Below are positions 53,786-64,000 of a DNA stretch of 64,000 nucleotides, one piece after another. Below the pieces are notes generated by a model that was not told the DNA's origin, did no database searches, and worked only from the letters and a program-made list of their open reading frames with translations. This DNA is from Pseudomonas sp. Choline-02u-1 (lineage in GTDB: Bacteria > Pseudomonadota > Gammaproteobacteria > Pseudomonadales > Pseudomonadaceae), in contig NZ_PJBC01000003.1 of NCBI RefSeq assembly GCF_002836515.1, positions 372,001 through 436,000 of the forward strand, read 5' to 3'. Numbering within the stretch: position 1 is the first letter of the stretch; each line of letters starts with the position of its first letter. The position numbers were made by a program, and so were the translations under genes.

Positions 53786-55765
53786 TCACTTGCCGCGAAT
53801 CAGTTTGCGCAAGGCAAATCGGTTGGGGTGGCAGGCTTCGGCCACGCTGCGCGGCAGCGGCAGCGGCTCGTTGTCCAGCCACGCGGCGAGCAGTTCACCG
53901 CACAGCGGCGCGGTGATCAGTCCGCGCGAGCCGTGGCCGCTGTTGACATACAAGCCGTCAAGCCATGGGCAAGGGCTGTCCGGCACCTGCCGGGCATCCT
54001 TGCTCAATGCCGCGTAGGTTTGATTGAAGCTTTGCAGATCAGCGAGCGGGCCGACAATCGGCAGGTAATCAGGGCTGGTACAGCGAAACGCGGCGCGCCC
54101 CTCAAGGCCGTCGACCGACTGTTGATCAATGTGCAAACGGGCGGCGAGATCGCCGGAGATCTCTTCCAGCATGGCCAGGTTGCCTTGATGCTCGGCAGTC
54201 GTGGGCGTCAGATCGTCGCTGTTGAAGTCGAAACTCGCGCCCAGCGTGTGCTCGCCCAAGCGCGCCGGAGCGACGTAGCCTTCGGCGCACACCACCGTGG
54301 CCAAGGCTTGGCTTTCTGCGGTTTCAACCAGACGCGTGATTTGCCCGCGAATGCGCTTGAGCGGCAATTCGGCGCTCTGGGCAAAACGTTTGATTTCGGC
54401 AGCCCCGGCCAGCACTACAACCGGTGCGCTGGCGAGTAAACGTTCGCCGTCGAAGGCTTGCCACTGGTCTGCGACTTTGCGCAGCTGCAGGGCGTCGTGA
54501 TGGCTGAGCAGTTCGATATGGGTGTGCATCGCCTGGGCCTGACACAGCGCCGGCGGATGCACCCAGCCGCCCTCGGGATAGAACAAACCGCCATGGGCCA
54601 CGCCAACACCGGCGCGGGCCTGCGCTTCTGGCTGTTCCAGCCACTGCAAAAGATCTTCGGGGAACGCTGCCGCCAGTTGCGCGTGACGTTCGGCTTCCTT
54701 GGCATTGAACGCCAGTTGCAGCACGCCACAGTCGTCCCAGTCGCTGCCGCGTTGCAGGGTTTCCAGCAGGCGCCGGGTGTAACCGAAACCGCTGACGATC
54801 AACTGCGACAACGCGGTGCCATGGGCGGAAAGCTTGAGATAAAGCACGCCTTGCGGATTGCCTGAAGCTTCTTGCGCGACGGCCGCGTGACGTTCCAGCA
54901 GGCTCACCTGCCAGCCGCGCGCCGCCAGACTCGACGCCGTTGCGCAACCGGCCAGGCCGGCGCCGATCACCAGCGCCCGGCGTTCACCGCTCAGCGGCGC
55001 AGGGCGGGCGAACCAGGGTTTGGCCGGCTCTGGCGCAGCCACCTCGGCGGGCCAGCCGAGAAATTCGCCACGCAGGATTTCCCATTTATGGCCGATGCCC
55101 GGCGTGCGCTTCATCTTGAACCCGGCAGCGTTGAGCAGACGCCTTACCCAACCGGTGCTGGTGAAGGTGCTGATGGTCGAGCCCGGCGCAGCCAGGCGCG
55201 CCAGTTCGACGAACAGCTCGGCAGTCCACATGTCCGGATTTTTCGCCGGGGCGAAACCGTCGAGAAACCACGCGTCGATCCGCGCATCGAGTTGCGGCAG
55301 TTGCTCCAGCGCATCGCCGATCAGCAAGGTCAGCGTCACTCGACCTTCGGCCAAAGTAATGCGCTGAAAGCCTTGATGAATCGCCACGTAGTGCTTGAGC
55401 AACTGATCGGCCAACGGCCTGAGTTCCGGCCACAGGGCCAAGGCCCGGTGCAGGTCCGCAGGCGCCAGCGGGTATTTCTCGACGCTGACAAAATGCAGAC
55501 GTGCGCCCGCCACCGCGTGTTGCTCGAACAACTGCCAGGCGCAAAGAAAATTCAACCCGGTGCCAAAACCGGTTTCGCCAATGACCAGACGCCCATCCGC
55601 CGGCAGCGCAGCGAAACGCTCGGCCAGACGGTTCTGTTCGAGGAACACATAGCGAGTTTCCTCCAGCCCCGACTGGTCGGAAAAATACACGTCATCGAAC
55701 ACCCGCGAACGTGGGCGTCCCTGGTCGTCCCAGTCGAGTTGGGCGTGGGGCATTTCGGCTTTCAT
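53786..55765 (-). CDS. mnmC: Bifunctional tRNA mnm5s2U34 methyltransferase/FAD oxidoreductase
   Basis: Finishes the mnm5s2U wobble modification of tRNA. At 659 residues it carries both domains: N-terminal SAM methyltransferase (GETGFGTGLNFLCAW, LFGDALE-like, FAPAKNPDMW) and C-terminal FAD oxidoreductase (VIGAGLAGCATASSLAARGW; late GHGSRGLITAPLCGELLA). Met at 55765 is taken as start; 55753 is possible. It ends 3 bp past the NEL gene, convergent with it. Confidence 0.94.
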   Translation of the reverse strand: MKAEMPHAQLDWDDQGRPRSRVFDDVYFSDQSGLEETRYVFLEQNRLAERFAALPADGRLVIGETGFGTGLNFLCAWQLFEQHAVAGARLHFVSVEKYPLAPADLHRALALWPELRPLADQLLKHYVAIHQGFQRITLAEGRVTLTLLIGDALEQLPQLDARIDAWFLDGFAPAKNPDMWTAELFVELARLAAPGSTISTFTSTGWVRRLLNAAGFKMKRTPGIGHKWEILRGEFLGWPAEVAAPEPAKPWFARPAPLSGERRALVIGAGLAGCATASSLAARGWQVSLLERHAAVAQEASGNPQGVLYLKLSAHGTALSQLIVSGFGYTRRLLETLQRGSDWDDCGVLQLAFNAKEAERHAQLAAAFPEDLLQWLEQPEAQARAGVGVAHGGLFYPEGGWVHPPALCQAQAMHTHIELLSHHDALQLRKVADQWQAFDGERLLASAPVVVLAGAAEIKRFAQSAELPLKRIRGQITRLVETAESQALATVVCAEGYVAPARLGEHTLGASFDFNSDDLTPTTAEHQGNLAMLEEISGDLAARLHIDQQSVDGLEGRAAFRCTSPDYLPIVGPLADLQSFNQTYAALSKDARQVPDSPCPWLDGLYVNSGHGSRGLITAPLCGELLAAWLDNEPLPLPRSVAEACHPNRFALRKLIRGK

Positions 55766-55937
55766 GGCAGGCTCGGCAAACACAAGGCGGCTATTCTAGC
55801 CGATCGCGCGGGGGCTGCCTGATCCAGCGCAAGGTCCAGCGTCGACCGCTCGGGAACAATGGTTGCACGCAGGGAATTTATGCGCCGCGTCCGTGCCCAA
55901 TCCGCTAGTCTTGCTGAACCCTGGAAGGAGCCGTCCC

Positions 55938-57452
55938 ATGTTTGAATCCGCTGAAATCGGTCACGCCATCGACAAAGACACCTATGAGGCGGCGGTTCCT
56001 GCGCTGCGTGAAGCCTTGCTGGAAGCGCAGTTCGAGTTGCAGCAGCAGAAGCGCTTTCCGGTGATCATCCTGATCAACGGCATCGAAGGTGCGGGCAAGG
56101 GCGAGACGGTCAAACTGCTCAATGAATGGATGGATCCGCGCCTGATCGAAGTACGCACCTTCGACCAGCAAACCGATGAAGAACTCGCGCGGCCACCGGC
56201 GTGGCGCTACTGGCGGATGCTGCCGGCCAAGGGGCGCATGGGGATTTTCTTCGGCAACTGGTACAGCCAGATGTTGCAGGGCAGGGTCCATGGGCTGTTC
56301 AAGGATCCGCGTCTGGATCAGGCCATCGCCGGTGCCGAGCGTCTGGAAAAAATGCTCTGCGATGAAGGCGCGCTGATTTTCAAGTTCTGGTTTCACCTGT
56401 CCAAGAAGCAGATGAAAGCACGGCTCAAGTCGTTGGCTGACGACCCGCTGCACAGCTGGCGCATCAGTCCGCTGGACTGGCAGCAATCGCAGACCTACGA
56501 CAAGTTCGTCAAATACGGCGAACGCGTATTGCGCCGCACCAGCCGCGATTACGCGCCGTGGCACATCATCGAAGGCGCCGACGCCAACTACCGCAGCCTG
56601 GCGGTGGGCAAGATTCTCCTTGAAGGGCTGCAAAGTGCGCTCGAACGGGCCGAGGTCAATCCGCGCCAGGTCAGTGCCGCGCCGCTGGGTACGCCGGTCG
56701 ATCAGTTGAACCTGCTCGACAGCCTCGACCTCAGCCAGCGTCTGGACAAGAAGGATTACGAAGAACAACTGATCACCGAGCAAGCGCGCCTGTCCGGATT
56801 GATGCGCGATAAACGCATGCGCCGCCATGCGCTGATCGCGGTGTTCGAAGGCAATGACGCGGCGGGCAAGGGCGGCGCGATCCGGCGCGTTGCAGCGGCG
56901 CTCGACCCGCGTCAATACAGCATCGTCCCGATCGCTGCGCCGACCGAAGAAGAACGCGCGCACCCGTATCTGTGGCGGTTCTGGCGGCACCTACCGGCGC
57001 GCGGCAAGTTCACCGTGTTCGATCGCTCTTGGTACGGCCGCGTACTGGTCGAGCGGATCGAGGGTTTTTGCAAACCGGCGGACTGGCTGCGCGCTTACGG
57101 CGAGATCAATGACTTTGAAGAGCAACTGGCCGACGCCGGCGTGATTGTCGTGAAGTTCTGGCTGGCCATCGATAAAGACACCCAGATGGAGCGCTTTCAG
57201 GAGCGCGAAGAGATCTCCTTCAAGCGCTTCAAGATCACCGAGGACGACTGGCGCAATCGGGAAAAGTGGGACGACTACCGTAGAGCGGTGGGCGACATGG
57301 TCGACCGCACCAGCACCGAAATCGCGCCGTGGACGCTGGTCGAGGCCAACGACAAGCGCTGGGCACGGGTAAAAGTGCTGCGCACGATCAACCGTGCGCT
57401 GGAAGACGCATTCGAGAAATCCGACAAAAAGGCCAGGAAGCACAAGGACTGA
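55938..57452 (+). CDS. pap: Polyphosphate:AMP phosphotransferase
   Basis: A double PPK2-domain enzyme of 504 residues that makes ADP from AMP with polyphosphate. Each half has a Walker A-like motif (NGIEGAGKGETVK near residue 52 and EGNDAAGKGGAIRR near residue 310) and a lid module (FDQQTDEE..., FDRSWYGRVLVERIEGF). ATG 55938 follows AAGGAG; the upstream open frame is not used. It corresponds to PA3455 of P. aeruginosa and is followed by the thiolase as there. Confidence 0.93.
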   Translation: MFESAEIGHAIDKDTYEAAVPALREALLEAQFELQQQKRFPVIILINGIEGAGKGETVKLLNEWMDPRLIEVRTFDQQTDEELARPPAWRYWRMLPAKGRMGIFFGNWYSQMLQGRVHGLFKDPRLDQAIAGAERLEKMLCDEGALIFKFWFHLSKKQMKARLKSLADDPLHSWRISPLDWQQSQTYDKFVKYGERVLRRTSRDYAPWHIIEGADANYRSLAVGKILLEGLQSALERAEVNPRQVSAAPLGTPVDQLNLLDSLDLSQRLDKKDYEEQLITEQARLSGLMRDKRMRRHALIAVFEGNDAAGKGGAIRRVAAALDPRQYSIVPIAAPTEEERAHPYLWRFWRHLPARGKFTVFDRSWYGRVLVERIEGFCKPADWLRAYGEINDFEEQLADAGVIVVKFWLAIDKDTQMERFQEREEISFKRFKITEDDWRNREKWDDYRRAVGDMVDRTSTEIAPWTLVEANDKRWARVKVLRTINRALEDAFEKSDKKARKHKD

Positions 57453-57555
57453 AGCGATGGCCGCGCATACGCCGGGTGAATGATCCTCGCGGTCGGCAAG
57501 AAGGTGGACTTATGCTCAGGCCCACTTTCAACCGACAACAACAATGAGGTATGCC

Positions 57556-58740
57556 ATGCGTGAAGTGGTGATCGTCGACAGCGTGCGGACCGGCCTGGCC
57601 AAATCCTTTCGCGGCAAGTTCAACCAGACCCGCCCCGATGACATGGCGGCCCACTGCGTCAATGCGCTGCTGACACGCAACGATATCGACCCGGCGAGCG
57701 TCGAGGACTGCATCGTCGGCGCCGGCTCCAACGAAGGCGCGCAGGGTTACAACATCGGCCGCAACGTCGCGGTGCTCTCGCGTCTGGGCACCGGCACCGC
57801 CGGCATGACCCTCAACCGTTTCTGCTCGTCGGGTTTGCAGGCGATTGCGATTGCCGCTAATCAGATCGCCTCCGGTTGCAGCGACATCATCGTTGCCGGC
57901 GGCGTCGAGTCGATCAGCCTGACCCTGAAAAGCGTCAACACCGATCACCTGATCAACCCGCTGCTCCAGCAACAGACCCCCGGCATCTACTACACCATGG
58001 GCCAGACCGCCGAAGTGGTGGCACGACGTTACGGGGTCAGCCGCGAGGCGCAGGATCGCTATGCACTGCAAAGCCAGATTCGCACGGCTCACGCTCAGGC
58101 GGCCGGTCTGTTCGATGATGAAATCGTGCCGATGGCGGTGAAATACCGCGTCGAGGACAAGAACAGCGGCGAAGTGCAGATTCTCGATGGCGTGGTCGAG
58201 CGCGACGACTGCAACCGTCCGGACACCACCTACGAAAGCCTGGCCGGATTGAAACCGGTCTTCGCCGAAGATGGCTCGGTGACGGCGGGCAATTCATCGC
58301 AGCTGTCCGACGGCGCCTCGATGACACTGGTGATGAGCCTGGATAAAGCCCTGGAATTGGGGCTCAAGCCGAAAGCATTTTTCCGGGGCTTCACTGTGGC
58401 CGGTTGCGAGCCGGACGAAATGGGTATCGGCCCGGTGTTCTCGGTGCCGAAACTGCTCAAGGCCAAAGGTTTGCAGGTGGCGGATATCGATCTGTGGGAG
58501 TTGAACGAGGCGTTCGCTTCGCAGTGCCTGTACAGCCGCGATCGACTGGAGATCGATAACGAAAAGTACAACGTCAACGGCGGTTCGATTTCCATCGGCC
58601 ACCCGTTCGGCATGACCGGCTCGCGTCAGGTCGGGCATTTGATCCGGGAATTGCAGCGACGCCATTTGCGCTACGGCATCGTCACCATGTGTGTGGGCGG
58701 TGGGATGGGGGCGAGTGGGTTGTTTGAGGCGGTTCGATAA
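57556..58740 (+). CDS. Acetyl-CoA C-acyltransferase (thiolase)
   Basis: A 394-residue thiolase. The acylated Cys is in NRFCSSGLQAIA (about residue 90), the catalytic His in GHPFGMTGSRQ, and the second Cys in MCVGGGMGASG. GAGGT at 57547-57551 favours ATG 57556 over ATG 57544. It may act in fatty-acid beta-oxidation or in acetoacetyl-CoA turnover; no other fad genes are adjacent, so the exact role is open. Confidence 0.9.
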   Translation: MREVVIVDSVRTGLAKSFRGKFNQTRPDDMAAHCVNALLTRNDIDPASVEDCIVGAGSNEGAQGYNIGRNVAVLSRLGTGTAGMTLNRFCSSGLQAIAIAANQIASGCSDIIVAGGVESISLTLKSVNTDHLINPLLQQQTPGIYYTMGQTAEVVARRYGVSREAQDRYALQSQIRTAHAQAAGLFDDEIVPMAVKYRVEDKNSGEVQILDGVVERDDCNRPDTTYESLAGLKPVFAEDGSVTAGNSSQLSDGASMTLVMSLDKALELGLKPKAFFRGFTVAGCEPDEMGIGPVFSVPKLLKAKGLQVADIDLWELNEAFASQCLYSRDRLEIDNEKYNVNGGSISIGHPFGMTGSRQVGHLIRELQRRHLRYGIVTMCVGGGMGASGLFEAVR

Positions 58741-58763
58741 AGGATCGGTTGCCTGTACAGGCC

Positions 58764-58830
58764 TCTTCGCGAGCAAGCCCGCTCCCACAGGTGATCGCAT
58801 TCCCCGGTGGGAGCGGGCTTGCTCGCGAAG
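58764..58830. repeat. REP family A, inverted pair
   Basis: Arms CTTCGCGAGCAAGCCCGCTC and GAGCGGGCTTGCTCGCGAAG. Between thiolase and the DUF6316 gene. Confidence 0.9.
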
Positions 58831-58843
58831 GAATCACCTCGGT

Positions 58844-59035
58844 TCAGCGCCTGGAATCCTGCCGCTGCATCCGCGCTATATAAGCCTGAATTTCCTTCTC
58901 TATAACCTGACTGTCAAACGGCCCCTCAAGAGTATTTTCCCGGGTGCTGAAATACAGCTCGCCATTGACCCTACACACGCGGTCGCTGCGAAAACGAGTG
59001 GCGGGGGCGCTGTCCTCGGCGCGCATGGCGTACAT
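58844..59035 (-). CDS. DUF6316-family small protein
   Basis: A 63-residue protein, MYAMRAEDSAPATRFRSDRVC..., after GGGAGA. The central RVNGELYFSTRENTLEGPF and the C-terminal helix IEKEIQAYIARMQRQ fit the Pseudomonas DUF6316 family, of unknown function. Confidence 0.75.
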   Translation of the reverse strand: MYAMRAEDSAPATRFRSDRVCRVNGELYFSTRENTLEGPFDSQVIEKEIQAYIARMQRQDSRR

Positions 59036-59245
59036 GTCGGTCTCCCTGATCAATGCGTTCGAAAGTCTGCAACCAGCTTATGCCTGAAGCACTTGGTGCG
59101 CCTGCCCGGCCGATCAACGGCGAAGCGTCGGTTTACGGCTGCGACCTGCACAGTTTCATTCGCGGCCTGCCGGCAACTGTCCCTGTGTTGCACGCGGTCG
59201 GGCGCCTAGAATGAGTGTTCTTGTCAGCAGGCTTTTGGGGTTCGC

Positions 59246-60199
59246 ATGCACATTTCATCGGGGCGCTGGGTATACGGACTGTTCCTGGCGCTGCTGACCG
59301 CGTTTCTGTGGGGCATCCTGCCGATCAAGCTCAAACAGGTGCTGCAGGTGATGGACCCGGTGACGGTGACCTGGTTTCGCCTGACGGTGTCCGGTGGCTG
59401 CCTGTTCATCTATCTGGCTTCGGTCAAACGCCTGCCGAGTCGCAAAGTGCTGGGCCCCAAGGGCGGCTGGCTGGTGCTGATGGCGGTGCTCGGGCTGGTC
59501 GGCAATTACGTGCTGTACCTGATGGGCCTCAACCTGCTCAGCCCCGGCACCGCGCAACTGGTGGTGCAGATGGGCCCGATCATGTTGTTGATCGCCAGTC
59601 TGTTCGTGTTCAAGGAACGCTTCAGCATCGGCCAGGGCATTGGCTTGCTGGTGTTGCTGATCGGCTTTGGCCTGTTCTTCAACCAGCGCCTGGCCGAGCT
59701 GTTGACCTCGCTGTCCGATTACACTGCCGGCGTGTTGTTGGTCTTGCTGGCATCGACGGTCTGGACCTTTTATGCGCTGGGGCAGAAGCAATTGCTCACG
59801 GTGTGGAATTCATTGCAGGTAATGATGGTGATCTACCTGTTCTGCGCGCTGTTGCTGACGCCGTGGGTGCATCCGCTCGAAGCGCTGAACCTCAGCCCGT
59901 TGCAGGGTTGGCTGCTGTTGGCGTGCTGCATGAATACCTTGATCGCCTACGGCGCATTCGCCGAAGCACTGGCACATTGGGAAGCATCGCGGGTCAGCGC
60001 AACACTGGCGATCACGCCGCTGGTGACGTTTGTGGCTGTGGCAATCGCGGCGCGGGTCTGGCCCGAGTTTGTGCATGCCGAGCAGATCAATGCGCTGGGA
60101 TATGGCGGGGCGGTGCTGGTGGTGCTGGGTTCGGCACTGGTCGCGTTGGGGCCATCGTTGATTGCCGGGCTCAGGGCGCGGCGGATGCGTATGGCCTGA
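59246..60199 (+). CDS. EamA-family (DMT) transporter
   Basis: A 317-residue membrane protein with ten predicted helices in two EamA repeats (FLALLTAFLWGILPIKLK, and VLLVLLASTVWTFYALGQKQ). RhaT/YdcZ-like drug/metabolite exporters of this type often release amino acids or metabolites; substrate unknown. Confidence 0.86.
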   Translation: MHISSGRWVYGLFLALLTAFLWGILPIKLKQVLQVMDPVTVTWFRLTVSGGCLFIYLASVKRLPSRKVLGPKGGWLVLMAVLGLVGNYVLYLMGLNLLSPGTAQLVVQMGPIMLLIASLFVFKERFSIGQGIGLLVLLIGFGLFFNQRLAELLTSLSDYTAGVLLVLLASTVWTFYALGQKQLLTVWNSLQVMMVIYLFCALLLTPWVHPLEALNLSPLQGWLLLACCMNTLIAYGAFAEALAHWEASRVSATLAITPLVTFVAVAIAARVWPEFVHAEQINALGYGGAVLVVLGSALVALGPSLIAGLRARRMRMA

Positions 60200-60282
60200 A
60201 GATCAAAAGATCGCAGCCTGCGGCAGCTCCTACAATTGGAATGCGTTTCCCTGTAGGAGCTGCCGAAGGCTGCGATCTTTTG
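60200..60282. repeat. Repeat family B, inverted pair
   Basis: Arms GATCGCAGCCTGCGGCAGCTCCTAC and GTAGGAGCTGCCGAAGGCTGCGATC, with flanking CAAAAGATC. It lies between convergent genes and may terminate both transcripts. Confidence 0.9.
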
Positions 60283-60284
60283 CT

Positions 60285-61679
<1,395 letters not shown>

Positions 61680-61870
61680 CGTGCACACTCCTGTTGGTCT
61701 GTTGGCGCAATTTAGGCCGGTGTCGGCCCGGGTGGTTCCATCGGCTCGATTGTTGACCGCAAAACCCCGCCAATCAAGCGTGGCAAGGGTCGGGGGTTGA
61801 GCCACAGCGATTGTTAGGCGCAGAATGGTCGCCCTTGGGGTTCGACCTCGCTTTGCTTAAAGGAAACTCG

Positions 61871-62392
61871 ATGACTCGTCTTCGCGCCATCTGTACCGCG
61901 GTTGCACTGGTTTGCGCCAGCGGCCAGGTGCTTGCCGATACCGCCAGCCACAACGCCAGTGCCGAAGCTTTCCTGACGCTGGCTCACGCTGACAAGCTGG
62001 GCACCCCGGTGTACATGCAAGTGCAGCAAATGTTCGCCCAGCGCTTTGAACAGACCAAAGCCCCGGAGTCGAAGAAAGCCGTGCTCGAAACCTACCAGGC
62101 CAAGGCCAACGCCGCGCTGGACCAGGCCATCGGCTGGAACAAGCTCAAGCCCGACATGGTCAAGCTCTACACCAGCAACTTCAGCGAATCCGAGCTGAAA
62201 GATCTGGTTGCTTTCTACAAATCGCCACTGGGCAAGAAAGTCCTCGAAAAAATGCCGCAGCTGACCCAGCAGTCGGCGCAGATGACCCAGGGCAAGCTGG
62301 AAAGCGCAGTGCCGGTGGTCAACAAGCTGCTCGACGACATGACCAAAGAGCTGGACCCGAAAGGCGCCGCTGCGCCGGCCAAGAAGAAGTAA
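61871..62392 (+). CDS. DUF2059 domain protein, exported
   Basis: A 173-residue protein with a signal peptide (MTRLRAICTAVALVCASGQVLA). The helical DUF2059 body has KPDMVKLYTSNFSESELKDLVAFYKSPLGKKVLEKMP. It ends in a Lys/Ala tail. Function is unknown. AAGGAAA precedes ATG 61871. BolA starts 12 bp after it. Confidence 0.88.
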   Translation: MTRLRAICTAVALVCASGQVLADTASHNASAEAFLTLAHADKLGTPVYMQVQQMFAQRFEQTKAPESKKAVLETYQAKANAALDQAIGWNKLKPDMVKLYTSNFSESELKDLVAFYKSPLGKKVLEKMPQLTQQSAQMTQGKLESAVPVVNKLLDDMTKELDPKGAAAPAKKK

Positions 62393-62404
62393 GCGGAGTT
62401 CGTG

Positions 62405-62704
62405 ATGACCATGCAACAACGCATCGAATCGACGCTGGCCCTGTTACAGCCTGAGCACCTGCAAGTGCTGGACGAAAGCCACATGCACAGTCGCGGGTTA
62501 CAGACCCACTACAAGGCGGTGGTGGTCAGCGCGCAGTTCGAAGGCCTGAACCGGGTCAAGCGCCACCAGAAGGTCTACGGTACGCTCGGCGAGTTGATGG
62601 GCGAGTTCCATGCGTTGGCGCTGCACACCTACACCCCGCAGGAATGGGCAGAGATCGATGGCGCTCCGGCGTCGCCGACCTGTGCTGGCGGCAGCAAGCA
62701 TTAA
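62405..62704 (+). CDS. bolA: BolA-family protein
   Basis: A 99-residue BolA-type protein. The conserved block DESHMHSRGLQTHYKAVVVSAQFEGLNRVKRHQKVYGTLGEL contains the His ligand used with monothiol glutaredoxins, and HALALHTYTPQEW closes the domain. GGAG at 62395-62398 sets the start at ATG 62405. BolA proteins act in stress morphology and Fe-S trafficking. Confidence 0.92.
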   Translation: MTMQQRIESTLALLQPEHLQVLDESHMHSRGLQTHYKAVVVSAQFEGLNRVKRHQKVYGTLGELMGEFHALALHTYTPQEWAEIDGAPASPTCAGGSKH

Positions 62705-62730
62705 GCTTCGGTTTTTTGCTAGAATCCGCA

Positions 62731-62759
62731 ACGCGCCGCTTAGCCGGCGCGTTTTTTTT
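62731..62759 (+). terminator. Terminator after bolA
   Basis: Stem ACGCGCCG / CGGCGCGT with CTTAGC-type loop, then eight T. Confidence 0.88.
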
Positions 62760-62805
62760 GAATCCGGTTCACCCTTTGCGAGGGTAGCCACCTGGAGAAA
62801 TACCC

Positions 62806-63747
62806 ATGACACAACCGATTGTCGTGGCGGCACTGTACAAGTTCGTCACCCTCGAAGATTACGTTGACCTGCGCGAGCCCCTGCTGCAGGCGATGGTCGA
62901 CAACGGCATCAAAGGCACCCTGCTGATTGCTGAAGAAGGCATCAACGGCACCGTTTCCGGCACCCGCGAAGGCATCGACGGCCTGCTCGCCTGGCTGAAA
63001 AACGATCCGCGCATGATCGACATCGATCACAAGGAATCGTACTGCGACGAGCAGCCGTTCTACCGCACCAAGGTCAAGCTGAAGAAAGAGATCGTCACCC
63101 TTGGCGTCGAAGGCGTTGACCCGAACAAGAAGGTCGGCACCTACGTTGAGCCGCAGGACTGGAACGCGCTGATCAGCGACCCGGAAGTGCTGCTGATCGA
63201 CACGCGCAACGATTACGAAGTGTCGATCGGCACCTTCGAAGGCGCCATCGATCCGAAAACCACCAGTTTTCGCGAGTTTCCCGACTACATCAAAGAACAC
63301 TTCGACCCGGCCGTGCACAAGAAGGTCGCGATGTTCTGCACCGGCGGCATCCGCTGCGAGAAAGCCTCGAGCTACATGCTCGGCGAAGGTTTCGAAGAGG
63401 TTTACCACCTCAAGGGCGGCATCCTGAAGTACCTCGAAGAGGTGCCGCAGGAAGAAACCAAGTGGCGCGGCGACTGCTTCGTCTTCGACAACCGCGTGAC
63501 CGTGCGTCACGACCTGACGGAAGGCGACTACGATCAATGTCATGCCTGCCGCACCCCGGTCAGCGTTGAAGATCGCGCCTCCGAGCACTACGTCGCCGGC
63601 ATCAGTTGCCCGCACTGCTGGGACAAGCTCAGCGAGAAAACCCGGCGCAGCGCCATTGATCGGCAAAAGCAGATCGAACTGGCCAAGGCTCGCAACCAGC
63701 CGCACCCGATCGGCTACAACTATAAGCAAGCATCCACCGAGGCTTAA
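62806..63747 (+). CDS. trhO: tRNA uridine-34 hydroxylase (rhodanese-like YceA)
   Basis: Hydroxylates U34 of tRNA, the oxygen-dependent route to ho5U. At 313 residues it has the N-terminal UPF0176 domain ([17 protein letters not shown]), the rhodanese core with active-site [14 protein letters not shown], and the C-terminal CHACRTP / CPHCW cysteine pairs. ACCTGGAG precedes the start. It is followed 2 bp later by the DsbA-family gene. Confidence 0.94.
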   Translation: MTQPIVVAALYKFVTLEDYVDLREPLLQAMVDNGIKGTLLIAEEGINGTVSGTREGIDGLLAWLKNDPRMIDIDHKESYCDEQPFYRTKVKLKKEIVTLGVEGVDPNKKVGTYVEPQDWNALISDPEVLLIDTRNDYEVSIGTFEGAIDPKTTSFREFPDYIKEHFDPAVHKKVAMFCTGGIRCEKASSYMLGEGFEEVYHLKGGILKYLEEVPQEETKWRGDCFVFDNRVTVRHDLTEGDYDQCHACRTPVSVEDRASEHYVAGISCPHCWDKLSEKTRRSAIDRQKQIELAKARNQPHPIGYNYKQASTEA

Positions 63748-63749
63748 CC

Positions 63750-64000
63750 ATGTCTGCGCGCCTGCTCTATGTGATGGATCCGATGTGTTCATGGTGCTGG
63801 GGTTTTGCTCCGGTGGCCAAGGCACTGGTCGAGCAGGCGCAGGCAGCCGGGGTCGAGCTGCATCTGGTGGTTGGCGGTCTGCGCACCGGCAGCGGCTCGG
63901 CGCTGGAGCCGACCACCCGGCGTTACATTCTTGAGCACTGGCAAGCCGTCACCGAGGCCACCGGCCAGCCGTTCAAACTTGACGGTGCGCTGCCCGACGG
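63750..64000 (+). CDS. DsbA-family oxidoreductase, N-terminal part
   Basis: The first 83 codons only. MSARLLYVMDPMCSWCWGFAPVAK carries the thioredoxin-like CSWC active site, followed by VGGLRTGSG. This is the FrnE/DsbA-like subgroup (protein-disulfide isomerase-type, cytoplasmic). It is close behind trhO and probably co-transcribed. The rest lies beyond the window. Confidence 0.85.
   Translation, partial: MSARLLYVMDPMCSWCWGFAPVAKALVEQAQAAGVELHLVVGGLRTGSGSALEPTTRRYILEHWQAVTEATGQPFKLDGALPD

Noticed and set aside
4404..60282. CRISPR array
   Set aside because: The repeated units are scattered palindromes with no regular spacers and no cas genes.

Overview
This is a 64 kb stretch of a Pseudomonas chromosome, most likely from the P. 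fluorescens / P. koreensis group. The evidence is high GC with dense, mostly ordered genes, Pseudomonas-type gene order (tmk-holB-pilZ-tatD; etfQO next to etfBA; pap beside a thiolase; fumC-DUF2059-bolA-trhO), small Pseudomonas-restricted families (DUF4823, DUF1285, DUF6316, DUF3309, NAGGN osmoprotectant genes) and many copies of short palindromic repeats typical of this group. No CRISPR array, prophage, insertion sequence, tRNA or rRNA was seen.

Layout. 0-5.8 kb: end of tmk, holB, pilZ, a TatD hydrolase, the small RNA rgsA on the minus strand, a TetR regulator, a MoaA homologue and two small conserved genes. 5.9-12.5 kb: a sugar-oxidation and uptake island (FadR-type regulator, SMP-30 lactonase, short leader ORF with terminator, SDR sugar dehydrogenase, araFGH ABC transporter). 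12.7-17 kb: a GntR regulator / ADP-ribosylglycohydrolase / NCS1 permease / PfkB kinase operon that resembles E. coli yegTUVW in composition. 17-22 kb: small and miscellaneous genes (Rho-N-like basic protein, MFS transporter, HD hydrolase, GNAT, orphan lipoprotein). 22-27.2 kb: the De Ley-Doudoroff galactonate cluster dgoK-dgoA-dgoD-dgoT with an IclR regulator. 27.2-29.4 kb: a zinc alcohol dehydrogenase and divergent AraC regulator. 29.4-33.4 kb: etfQO and etfBA, divergent around a PsrA-like operator. 33.4-43.6 kb: periplasmic binding protein, two DUF4398/OmpA envelope proteins, a MocR regulator, a START-like protein, an LTA-synthase-family phosphotransferase, an SDR, YnfA, a CsrA paralogue and UPF0270. 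43.7-48.6 kb: the N-acetylglutaminylglutamine amide (NAGGN) osmoprotectant genes. 49-53.8 kb: one giant 1607-residue protein with a DUF6543-like N-terminus, leucine-rich repeats and a NEL-type E3 ubiquitin ligase domain. 53.8-64 kb: mnmC, pap, thiolase, DMT exporter, fumC, DUF2059, bolA, trhO and the start of a DsbA-family gene.

How the parts work together. The two sugar islands, 14 kb apart, appear to be one pathway: uptake (AraFGH), dehydrogenase (SDR), lactonase (SMP-30), then DgoD, DgoK and DgoA to pyruvate and glyceraldehyde-3-phosphate. They share an almost duplicated promoter: a 15-bp palindrome, identical -35 and -10 hexamers with 17-bp spacers, and the same translation-initiation region, found upstream of dgoK and upstream of the SDR leader. 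A second 13-bp element is shared by the FadR-type regulator gene and araF. Four of these genes carry an AANAANAA motif at the ribosome binding site, which suggests Hfq/Crc catabolite repression. The most unusual signals are the leader ORF plus intrinsic terminator placed between the duplicated promoter and the SDR gene, the giant NEL protein and the yeg-like operon of unknown substrate.
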